In this document: positions 1-6,699 of the stretch, piece after piece | Layout: each line of letters starts with the position of its first letter | Numbering within the stretch: position 1 is the first letter of the stretch | DNA from: UBA5862 sp002408105 | GTDB lineage: Bacteria; Pseudomonadota; Gammaproteobacteria; Pseudomonadales; UBA5862 | DNA length: 16,704 nucleotides | Assembly (NCBI GenBank): GCA_034189125.1 | Contig: JAXHVB010000102.1 | Location: 1 to 16,704 of the forward strand | Direction of reading: 5' to 3' | Notes under the pieces: generated by a model | Told to the model about the DNA's origin: nothing | The model's input: only the letters and a program-made list of their open reading frames with translations | The model's database searches: none | Translations under genes and position numbers: made by a program

Positions 1-978
1 CTGAAAATCCAGAAATCGCGATCCGTCGACAATGCGGGCGATGACCTCACGGATGTCGAACGGAACCCGTTTGTCCGCAGATACAACGCCGAGCAGCTCC
101 TCTTCCGGATACAGGGGTGCTTCGCCAACCTGGTCACCAGGGACCTGCGGATCCGGTGGCAACTGGGCGAGTATTTCCCGCGCCACCCGCACGCCGTCGC
201 CATCGTCTTCTGCGAGGTATTCCCCGGTACCGGATATGCGCGCGTGCATCTCCGCCCCTCCCAACGCTTCTGCAGTGGCCACTTCTCCTGTCGCGGCTTT
301 CAGTAGCGGCGGTCCGGCAAGAAAAAACTGCGATTTTCCCCGCACCAGAACGATGTAGTCCGACAGCCCCACGTGGTAGGCGCCTCCGGCTGTGGCGTTG
401 CCGTGGGCCACGATGACCTGGGGCAGGCCTGCCGCGGACAGCTCAGCCTGTTGGCAGTACACCCGGCCGCCGTCCAGAAAGCCCGCCGCACCCCAGGGGT
501 CCTGGTTGGTGCCGCTGCCAGCCAGGTCGCCGCCGCCCGACTCGCTTAAGGAGACCGTGGGCAGGCGGTTTTGGAAGCAAATTTCCTGGAGGCGCAGGTG
601 TTTGCGGGTGGTGACCGCATTGATGGTTCCGCCCTTCACGGCATAGTTCCAGACCAGCACCGCGGTGCGCCGACCCGATACCATGCCGATGCCACAGATG
701 AGATTACCTCCCGCGGTGCTGCCATCGGTGTCTCCGTACATCTTGTACCCGCCGATCGAGGACAGTTCGATAAAGGGGCTTCCAGGGTCGAGCAGTGCGG
801 CCAGGCGCTCCCTGGGCAGCAGCTTCCCACGCTTTTCCGCGCGCGGCCGGTAGGCTTCTTCCGTCGCCTGGATGCGTGCTTCAACGTCGCGAATGCGCTG
901 GACGTACTCCAGCATAAAGGCGCGGTTTCTGGAATAGGCTTCGCTCTGGGTGTCGAGTTGCGTTTCAATCACTGGCAT
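1..978 (-). CDS. Acyl-CoA carboxylase, carboxyltransferase (beta) subunit, 3' end cut by window edge
   Basis: The beta subunit transfers the carboxyl group from carboxybiotin to an acyl-CoA in a cytoplasmic complex with the alpha subunit encoded just upstream. The visible 326 codons begin MPVIETQLDT and run open to base 1; family members are usually about 510-540 residues, so the C-terminal part is missing only because the window ends. The carboxyltransferase core is clear: RGKLLPRERL near 50-59, VKGGT at 114-118, GGG at 148-150, ATAGGAYHVGLSD near 195-207 (oxyanion-hole glycines), FFLAGPPLLKAATGEV near 218-233, and the DIREVIARIVDGSRFLDF block at 308-325. The start has GGAG seven bases before the ATG and lies 61 bases after the alpha-subunit stop, so the two genes are probably cotranscribed. 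Methylcrotonyl- and geranyl-CoA carboxylases are the closest families I recognise, but the VWNYAVKGGT segment differs from the usual ANDATVKGG of methylcrotonyl enzymes. I therefore leave the substrate open (acetyl-, propionyl-, methylcrotonyl-, geranyl- or another acyl-CoA). Confidence 0.93.
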   Translation of the reverse strand, partial: MPVIETQLDTQSEAYSRNRAFMLEYVQRIRDVEARIQATEEAYRPRAEKRGKLLPRERLAALLDPGSPFIELSSIGGYKMYGDTDGSTAGGNLICGIGMVSGRRTAVLVWNYAVKGGTINAVTTRKHLRLQEICFQNRLPTVSLSESGGGDLAGSGTNQDPWGAAGFLDGGRVYCQQAELSAAGLPQVIVAHGNATAGGAYHVGLSDYIVLVRGKSQFFLAGPPLLKAATGEVATAEALGGAEMHARISGTGEYLAEDDGDGVRVAREILAQLPPDPQVPGDQVGEAPLYPEEELLGVVSADKRVPFDIREVIARIVDGSRFLDFQ

Positions 979-1039
979 GGGAGGTCTCCGTGTCCGCCTG
1001 AGCGTGCGGGGCAGTGGATTGGGGCCTTTACAGACCGAC

Positions 1040-3010
1040 TCAATTCGGATCAGGCGAGTCGGACTCAATGCTGATCAGGAGCTGGCGCACCTTGACTTGG
1101 TCGCCCACCGCCACCTGGATCTGTGAGACTGTGCCCTGTACCTCTGCTTTGAGGGGGTGTTCCATCTTCATCGCCTCCAGCAGCACCACCACTTGTCCGC
1201 GCTCCACGGTGTCGCCGGGAGCCACCTTGATCTCAAGCACCACGCCGTCAGTCGATGCACTGACCTGGCCCCGGCCGCCTGTATCCAGCTTGGCCCGAGG
1301 AGTCGAGGCAAGGTTGGAGAACTCCAGGCTGCCACCGTGGTCGAGAAACAGGCGGTCGCCAGCGATTGCGTAGTGGCAGCTCCGATCGACGCCCTGGTGG
1401 TGATAGCGCAGGCAACGGTCGTCTATGGCCAGTACACCGATGCTGAGCACATCGGTTTCGATCTGTACCTCGGCCTCGTTGCCTCGCATCCGGACTGTTG
1501 GGCGCAGCTGTGTGTCCTTGTGCTGAAGGTCGAAACGCAAGCGCAGCGCCGGCCCATTGCCCCAGACGGGCAACGCGGGAGGCGTGCCCGGGGGCTGGCG
1601 GAGAGTGAAGATAAGGGCAGCGAGCGCAACCGCCACAGGTTCCGGGGTAACGGGTTGCATACTGCGGGCTTGTGCGAAGGATTCGCCGATAAAGCCTGTG
1701 GTGGCCTCTCCGGCGGCGAACCGCGGGTGGCGCAGCAGTTCCGACAGGAACCACTTATTGCTGCTGAGTCCAAACAGACGGGTGTGGTCCAGGGCGCGGG
1801 CGAGACGCCGGCGGGCCTCATCGCGGGATTCCCCATAGGCGATGACTTTTGCCAACATGGGGTCGTAGTATGGGGACACCTCTTGACCTGAGTGGACGCC
1901 GCTGTCCACCCGCAGCCCCTCGGCTTCAGGAAACTCGATTCGCTCGATGTGTCCTGTTTGCGGCAGGAACCCTGCGCCCGGGTCCTCAGCATACAGGCGG
2001 GCCTCGATTGCGTGGCCGCGCAACTGGACCTCGGCTTGGGTGATGGGCAAGTGCTCGCCCGCTGCCACCTTGAACTGCCATGCCACCAGGTCGATCCCTG
2101 TGACGCATTCGGTGACGGGGTGCTCGACCTGCAGCCGCGTGTTCATCTCCAAAAAGTAAAAATTGCGCTCGTGGTCGACTAAAAACTCCACGGTGCCGGC
2201 ACCCACATACCCGCAGGCACGGGCAGCGCTGACCGCGGCCTCACCCATGCGGTGGCGCAAGTCTTCATCCACAAAGGGGGACGGGGCCTCTTCGATCACT
2301 TTTTGGTGGCGGCGCTGCACCGAGCAGTCCCGCTCGCCTAGGTGCAACACCTGCCCATGCTGATCGGCGAACACTTGGATCTCGATGTGCCGGGCGTTGG
2401 GGATGGCGCGTTCCAGAATCAACTCGTCACTGCCGAACGCGTTCAGCGCCTCTTTGCGAGCGGATACCAGAGCCTCGCGCAGTCCGTCGATCGATTGGAC
2501 CAGGCGCATCCCCCGCCCTCCACCGCCCGCGGACGCCTTCACCATGAGCGGGAAGCCCACCTCAGCAGCTGCTTGCAGCAGGCTGTCATCGTCCTGGGCT
2601 GCACCAGAATATCCGGGAATACAAGGGACCTCTGCGGCCAGCATGGCGAGCTTTGACTCCCGCTTGCTGCCCATCAGGTGAACTGCAGCGGCGGGTGGTC
2701 CAACGAAGGTGATTCCAGCCTGTTCGCAACGGGCGGCGAATTCGGTGTTCTCTGACAGGAAGCCGTAGCCTGGGTGCACGGCGTCTGCGCCACAGGCCTG
2801 TGCCGCAGCCAGGATGGAGTCAATGTCGAGGTAGGATTGCGAAGCTGGACTGGGGCCGACCCTGTAGGCCTCATCGGCAGCCAGCACATGGGGTGCTCCC
2901 GAATCGGCATCACTGTAGATGGCGGCTGTTGCGTATCCCAAATCGTGGGCCGAGCGCAGGATGCGGACGGCGATTTCCCCGCGGTTGGCGACCAGGATCT
3001 TGTTGAACAT
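1040..3010 (-). CDS. Acyl-CoA carboxylase alpha subunit (biotin carboxylase + biotin carrier domain)
   Basis: This 656-residue subunit carboxylates its own biotin using ATP and bicarbonate and delivers the carboxyl group to the beta subunit encoded next. The biotin carboxylase domain (about 1-445) starts MFNKILVANRGEIAVRIL. It has HPGYGFLSEN near 79-88, the glycine-rich ATP-grasp loop AGGGGRGM near 161-168, HIEIQVFAD near 208-216 and the catalytic EMNTRLQVEHPVTE block at 288-301 (Arg292). A less conserved linker follows, and the C-terminal biotinyl domain (about 578-648) carries EAMKMEH with Lys615 as the biotin site. Length and domain order fit methylcrotonyl-, propionyl- and geranyl-CoA carboxylase alpha subunits; the sequence alone does not fix the acyl substrate. 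AAGGAG lies seven bases before the ATG. The gene is divergent from a P-II gene 184 bases away, which is notable because P-II proteins are known to bind biotin carrier domains of acetyl-CoA carboxylase. Confidence 0.96.
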   Translation of the reverse strand: MFNKILVANRGEIAVRILRSAHDLGYATAAIYSDADSGAPHVLAADEAYRVGPSPASQSYLDIDSILAAAQACGADAVHPGYGFLSENTEFAARCEQAGITFVGPPAAAVHLMGSKRESKLAMLAAEVPCIPGYSGAAQDDDSLLQAAAEVGFPLMVKASAGGGGRGMRLVQSIDGLREALVSARKEALNAFGSDELILERAIPNARHIEIQVFADQHGQVLHLGERDCSVQRRHQKVIEEAPSPFVDEDLRHRMGEAAVSAARACGYVGAGTVEFLVDHERNFYFLEMNTRLQVEHPVTECVTGIDLVAWQFKVAAGEHLPITQAEVQLRGHAIEARLYAEDPGAGFLPQTGHIERIEFPEAEGLRVDSGVHSGQEVSPYYDPMLAKVIAYGESRDEARRRLARALDHTRLFGLSSNKWFLSELLRHPRFAAGEATTGFIGESFAQARSMQPVTPEPVAVALAALIFTLRQPPGTPPALPVWGNGPALRLRFDLQHKDTQLRPTVRMRGNEAEVQIETDVLSIGVLAIDDRCLRYHHQGVDRSCHYAIAGDRLFLDHGGSLEFSNLASTPRAKLDTGGRGQVSASTDGVVLEIKVAPGDTVERGQVVVLLEAMKMEHPLKAEVQGTVSQIQVAVGDQVKVRQLLISIESDSPDPN

Positions 3011-3047
3011 CGTGTTCTCCTTGGGTGGCTCAACGTGCTGTCCGTAC

Positions 3048-3062
3048 CTGGGCGGGGCCCAG
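3048..3062 (-). other. Perfect 6-bp GC-rich hairpin in the carboxylase leader
   Basis: CTGGGC and GCCCAG form a perfect six-pair stem around a GGG loop (CCC on the minus strand). It lies between the candidate promoter and the alpha-subunit start. No T-run follows on the minus strand, so it does not look like a factor-independent terminator. A second stem (3065-3086, CCGG/CCTG pairing with CAGG/CCGG and one bulged base) lies just upstream and overlaps the expected transcription start. Confidence 0.35.
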
Positions 3063-3090
3063 CACCGGTCCTGCGGTACAGGCCGGCCGC

Positions 3091-3099
3091 ACTATAGCA
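3091..3099 (-). promoter_or_regulatory. Candidate extended -10 promoter for the carboxylase operon
   Basis: On the minus strand this reads TGCTATAGT, an extended -10 (TGN followed by TATAGT, five of six matches to TATAAT). It lies about 80 bases before the carboxylase alpha start. I find no good -35 at 16-18 bases, which is tolerable for extended -10 promoters. Prediction by eye only. Confidence 0.4.
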
Positions 3100-3129
3100 T
3101 GGGGCCGGTTCAGCGACGGGGGAGGGCCG

Positions 3130-3158
3130 TTGGGGTTGTGCCGGGTTTGGTTTACTAT
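3130..3158 (+). promoter_or_regulatory. Candidate sigma-70 promoter for the P-II gene
   Basis: TTGGGG (3130-3135) and TACTAT (3153-3158) are separated by 17 bases and lie 36 bases before the P-II GTG start. They match the consensus at three and four of six positions. I looked for a sigma-54 element (GG and GC pair) as found at some glnK genes and saw none. Moderate to weak support. Confidence 0.35.
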
Positions 3159-3194
3159 CGCCGTCACAAAAATGACACGGGTGGGAGCGGGCCA

Positions 3195-3533
3195 GTGAAA
3201 TACGTGATTGCCATCATCAAGCCGCACAAGCTCGACGATGTACGCAACCAGTTGGTTGAGCTTGGAATCTATGGGATGACGGTCAGCGAAGCCAAAGGTT
3301 TCGGGCGCCAGCGCGGACATACGGCGCAGTATCCGGGCGCTGAGGGCGTGGTTGATTTTGTGCCCAAGGTTCGCATCGAAGTGGCATTGGAGGACCAACA
3401 GCTGGACGCTGCGATTGAGTGCATCGCACAGACTGCGCGGTCTGGAAAGGTGGGTGATGGCAAGATTTTCGTGCTCGACCTGGAGCGTGTCATGCGGATC
3501 CGCACCGGCGAGCAGGGCGCCGTGGCTTTGTAA
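3195..3533 (+). CDS. P-II family nitrogen/carbon signalling protein without Tyr51
   Basis: This is a full-length P-II protein of 112 residues. P-II trimers bind ATP/ADP and 2-oxoglutarate in the cytoplasm and control targets through the T-loop. The start is GTG at 3195: GGGAG lies seven bases before it and the product then begins MKYVIAIIKPHKLDDV exactly as in the family. Recognisable parts are the T-loop (37-55, GRQRGHTAQYPGAEGVVDF), PKVRIEV at 57-63, the GDGKIFVLDLERVMRIRTGE nucleotide-binding segment (Gly87, Lys90, Arg101, Arg103 region) and a normal C-terminus. The oddity is position 51: the usual AEY51 of GlnB/GlnK is AEG here, so the uridylylation tyrosine is absent, while Tyr46 is kept. 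No amtB, glnA or nadE lies beside it; its divergent neighbour is a biotin-dependent carboxylase. I do not assign glnB or glnK because position 51 and the context fit neither well. Confidence 0.95.
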   Translation: MKYVIAIIKPHKLDDVRNQLVELGIYGMTVSEAKGFGRQRGHTAQYPGAEGVVDFVPKVRIEVALEDQQLDAAIECIAQTARSGKVGDGKIFVLDLERVMRIRTGEQGAVAL

Positions 3534-3552
3534 CCTTTGGTTGTGGTCCCTT
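3534..3552. other. 19-bp convergent intergenic gap without a visible terminator
   Basis: The P-II gene (plus) and the hinT gene (minus) end 19 bases apart. The gap and flanking bases contain no convincing stem-loop with a T-run for either strand, so readthrough and antisense overlap of the two transcripts is plausible. Confidence 0.5.
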
Positions 3553-3897
3553 TTAACCAGGTGGCCAGTGCATTTGGCGCCCAGCGAGAACGTGCAGATG
3601 GATGTGGTACACCGTTTGGCCCCCTTGGCGGTTGCAGTTCATGACAGTGCGAAACCCGGATTCTGACAGCCCTGCCTCGCCCACGATCTGGGCCGCGGCC
3701 AAGTACATTTCCCCGATCACTGTCTGGTCTTCGGGCGTGATGTCGTTGATGGTGGCGATGTGTTTGCGCGGAATCACCAGCGCATGCAGAGGTGCCTGGG
3801 GGTGTAGATCACGGAAGGCCACCACCTCGTCGGTCTGGTAAATCACGTCGGCTGGCACGGTGCCGGCCGCAATGCCACAGAACAGGCAATCACTCAT
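3553..3897 (-). CDS. hinT: HIT-family nucleoside phosphoramidase / AMP-lysine hydrolase (HinT type)
   Basis: This is a 114-residue histidine-triad protein of the Hint branch, whose members hydrolyse nucleoside phosphoramidates and aminoacyl-adenylates in the cytoplasm. It begins MSDCLFCGIAAG with a CxxC pair (Cys4, Cys7), contains LVIPRKHI near 40-47, and has the triad HIHLHVLAGR with His98, His100 (nucleophile by homology) and His102. It ends in WPPG, the typical Hint C-terminus. An upstream ATG at 3912 is possible, but the ATG at 3897 has GGGAGG seven bases upstream and gives the standard family N-terminus, so I chose it. It lies 33 bases after the hybrid sensor stop, same strand, and may be the last gene of that run; the functional link is unclear because hinT is a general housekeeping gene. 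Confidence 0.93.
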   Translation of the reverse strand: MSDCLFCGIAAGTVPADVIYQTDEVVAFRDLHPQAPLHALVIPRKHIATINDITPEDQTVIGEMYLAAAQIVGEAGLSESGFRTVMNCNRQGGQTVYHIHLHVLAGRQMHWPPG

Positions 3898-3930
3898 TCG
3901 GGTGCCTCCCATTGGGTCGAAGTTTCTGCA

Positions 3931-6690
3931 TCAGTACGCCCATTCTTGCACCAAGCGACGCAGCTGGGGAAGGTCGACAGGCTTGTATACCAGCTCGTTG
4001 ACACCGGATTCACGCCAATTTTCCTGCAGTGCCTCGGGGGGGTGCCCGGTCAACGCGATGATCGGCGTGGGCAGTCGGTTGGCATTCAGTTCGAAATGCC
4101 GCACCCGGCGGCTGGTCTCGAAACCATTCAGCACAGGCATTTCGCAGTCCATCAACACCAGGTCATACGCGTGTTGCTTGATTCGTTCGATCGCTTCGGC
4201 CCCGCTGGCTGCAACGTCCAAATGGGCGCCCAGTTGCTCCACCAGCCGTTGCAACACCCGCTGGCTGATCGGATCGTTTTCCACCAGCAGCAGGCGCAGA
4301 TGCGCATTGGACGCGCCGGGGTCCGGCGTCGCACCGCCTGAAGCGGCGCTGTGCTTTGCAAGCACCTGTCCTAGGGTGCGCACCAAGGTATCGGTGTCCA
4401 GTGGGTGGGTCAGGGTGGCGGCGATTCCTGCATTGCGTGCGCGTTCAAAGGCCGGAGCGGAGCGGTAATCGGACAGCAGCACGATGGGAAAGTCGGTGTG
4501 CAGGGCTTCGCTGGTGTTGATGCGAGCCGCCAGTTCCACGCCTCCTCCGTCGCTGACGCCCTGGTCGATGACCAGCAATTCGATGCTGCGGCCCAATGAC
4601 TGTTGCGAACGTAGGACTGCAATGGCTTCGTTGCTGCTGTGGGCCTTGAACACTTCCAGCCCGATGGCCCGCAACTCACCCGCCATGGCCTCGAAGGAAG
4701 GTGAGTCAAGCCCAGCGAGCAGTGCCCGCCGGTCAAACAGCAGGTCGCTGATGCTGGTGGAGAACGGCTGTTCGTCCGCACAAGGGAGGCGCAGGCTGAA
4801 TGAGATGGTGCTGCCGCCTTTGGGGCTTGACTGCACCGTCAGGTCACCCCCCATCCGCTGGAGCAAGCGGTTGGCGATGGTGAAACTGTATCGGCGTGCA
4901 TCGCGGCTGGCGGGCAAATCCTCTGCCGCTGGGCGCTCCCCTGAGTGGGTTTGGCGGTACTCGGTACTCAAATCTTTCTCAATGCCGGAGATCTCGAACC
5001 GAATCGAGTCCAGTGACGCCGCCTGCGTGCTGACCGTCAGCAGAAGCACGGACTGTGGAGTGGCCTCGTGTGCGTTGCACAACAGCTCAATCAACGTTTG
5101 CCTCAGCCGACGGGCGTCACCGCTTACAAAACGCGGGAGTTCTGGGCTGACCCTGACCTCGGTTGAAGACGCGAGACCGTCCAGCAACAGTTCAGCGCGT
5201 TGGGTGGCATTTTCCACCAGGGCTTGAATGTCGAGCGGTTCCACCACCAAGCGGACATCATTGGCCTCTACGCTGACGATGTTCTGTGCCCGCTCGACCA
5301 GGTAGGAAAGCTTCTCACTGGAGCGGGCCAGTGCCTCGACGAGCTCGCGCTGTCGGCGGTCCAGCCGCGTGCCCTGCAGCAGTTGCGTCAAACCGTGCAG
5401 GTCGCTCATCGGAGAGCGCAGGTCGTGGGCGATTTTCGCGGTCATTGCTTGGCGAACGGAGACCTCCAGCCTGTGGTCACTCAACAGTTGCGCTTGCGAG
5501 ACCCGCTCTGCTTCGAAGGACTGCAAGCGGCGCACCACGCCAACGGACAAGAGGCCTGCTTCGACCGCAGCAACGAGCATGACACCCACTTCGCGGAGCG
5601 GTTGCTCAGGGAGAAGCCCCCAGACATTGAGCGCGGCCAGGCCAATTAGGGGTACATACAAGATTCGGGCAGCAAGGTAGTACAGGGCATGGTGGTGGCC
5701 ACGCACGGCTTTTCCGAGTGCCAGGCCAATCAGCATTAGGGTCGACAGCAGAGAGATGAGCAAAGCGGAGGGAAAGAGCCAGGTGGCAATGTCGACGAGG
5801 GGCAGTGCAAGCGCCATCACCACGACCAGTCCCTGCACCGCCCACAGGGCTTTTCTCCAGCCGTTCCCATCGGACCCCTGCAGCAAAAAAACCCGCCCGA
5901 ATCCGAGCGCAGTGAGGTTCACCAGCAGCAACATCAGCACATTGAGCGCGATGTTCCAGTCCATTGGAACGGGCAATAATTTGAACAGGATGCCGTCCAC
6001 GACCGTCTGCAGCCCGATCATCGATGCGAGGAAAAGGGCAAAGTGCAGCGAAGCTGGCGCCAGGTGGTTGAAGTACGCGATCAGGTTGTACACCAGAAAC
6101 GTGAGCAGCAGCCCGACTGTCAGCCCCGATATCCATTGGCGCTCGACCAGCATGGCTCCGAGCGATTCGGCCGAGGTCAGACGAATCTCGGCGGAAACGG
6201 GTGGCGAATCCTGTAGCCGGAGGTAGTAGGTTGCCGTCTCGTCCGGGCCAAGCTGAAGCGGAAACGTAAGGGGCGACAACCAAGCCCGCCGGTCGGGGTG
6301 GGCGACCTCCTCAATTGCGCCCTCCCCCGACGCCTTGAACAGGGCAGCGTTGCCGATGAGCCGATTGTCCACCAATAGAAAAGTTGCCGGTGGGGCATCC
6401 GTTCCCGACAGGGTGAAACGAACCCAGTGGGTAGCAGCAGAACGGCCAAGGTGAATGGGGGTTCGTGGTGGCGGAGCGAACCGGTGGTGCGCCGGCGGAA
6501 CCACCAGGTCCGCCACCTGCAGGTCCCCTGTCGGGTCGACCAGCACATCCATTCGGCTCGCCAGGTCGGGGCGCTTGGGTGCCTCGGCTTGCGGCCAGGC
6601 AGCTGAGCACGCCAGCCCAGCGACGAGCAGGCCAATCAGCGCCAGCAGGCGCTGAATGCCGGGTGGCGAAAGAGGGCCGGGTGGCGCCAT
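3931..6690 (-). CDS. RetS-like hybrid sensor histidine kinase (7TMR-DISM, two receivers), probably degenerate kinase
   Basis: The product has 919 residues. Residues 1-35 form an export signal; about 45-170 resemble the periplasmic 7TMR-DISMED2 sensor domain; 187-388 contain seven hydrophobic segments. A HisKA domain follows with AHDLRSP (His422), then an HATPase-like domain (about 525-636). Receiver 1 spans about 647-775 and receiver 2 about 797-919. This is the domain order and approximate length of Pseudomonas RetS. The N-box region is present (Asn539), but G1, normally DxGxG, reads ISGIE (567-571), and the GLGL motif of G2 is replaced by RRYSFTIAN around 599-607. ATP binding is therefore doubtful. 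Receiver 1 keeps Asp709 but has His762 where the conserved lysine belongs. Receiver 2 is canonical: Glu804/Asp806, Asp848, Thr881, Lys903. The ATG is 9 bases after the CoA-ligase stop with a weak ribosome site, suggesting translational coupling. No response regulator with an output domain is seen in the window. Confidence 0.92.
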   Translation of the reverse strand: MAPPGPLSPPGIQRLLALIGLLVAGLACSAAWPQAEAPKRPDLASRMDVLVDPTGDLQVADLVVPPAHHRFAPPPRTPIHLGRSAATHWVRFTLSGTDAPPATFLLVDNRLIGNAALFKASGEGAIEEVAHPDRRAWLSPLTFPLQLGPDETATYYLRLQDSPPVSAEIRLTSAESLGAMLVERQWISGLTVGLLLTFLVYNLIAYFNHLAPASLHFALFLASMIGLQTVVDGILFKLLPVPMDWNIALNVLMLLLVNLTALGFGRVFLLQGSDGNGWRKALWAVQGLVVVMALALPLVDIATWLFPSALLISLLSTLMLIGLALGKAVRGHHHALYYLAARILYVPLIGLAALNVWGLLPEQPLREVGVMLVAAVEAGLLSVGVVRRLQSFEAERVSQAQLLSDHRLEVSVRQAMTAKIAHDLRSPMSDLHGLTQLLQGTRLDRRQRELVEALARSSEKLSYLVERAQNIVSVEANDVRLVVEPLDIQALVENATQRAELLLDGLASSTEVRVSPELPRFVSGDARRLRQTLIELLCNAHEATPQSVLLLTVSTQAASLDSIRFEISGIEKDLSTEYRQTHSGERPAAEDLPASRDARRYSFTIANRLLQRMGGDLTVQSSPKGGSTISFSLRLPCADEQPFSTSISDLLFDRRALLAGLDSPSFEAMAGELRAIGLEVFKAHSSNEAIAVLRSQQSLGRSIELLVIDQGVSDGGGVELAARINTSEALHTDFPIVLLSDYRSAPAFERARNAGIAATLTHPLDTDTLVRTLGQVLAKHSAASGGATPDPGASNAHLRLLLVENDPISQRVLQRLVEQLGAHLDVAASGAEAIERIKQHAYDLVLMDCEMPVLNGFETSRRVRHFELNANRLPTPIIALTGHPPEALQENWRESGVNELVYKPVDLPQLRRLVQEWAY

Positions 6691-6699
6691 GCGCTGGAG

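Noticed and set aside
1157..1891. Plus-strand open frame of 244 codons over the carboxylase alpha gene
   Set aside because: Shadow of the biotin carboxylase/carrier coding sequence; no motif or ribosome site.
2919..3194. Upstream extension of the P-II frame
   Set aside because: It would run through the divergent carboxylase start and promoter; the GTG at 3195 gives the exact family length of 112 residues.
3100..3195. Sigma-54 promoter upstream of the P-II gene
   Set aside because: Expected for some glnK genes, but no GG-N10-GC element resembling TGGCAC-N5-TTGCA is seen.
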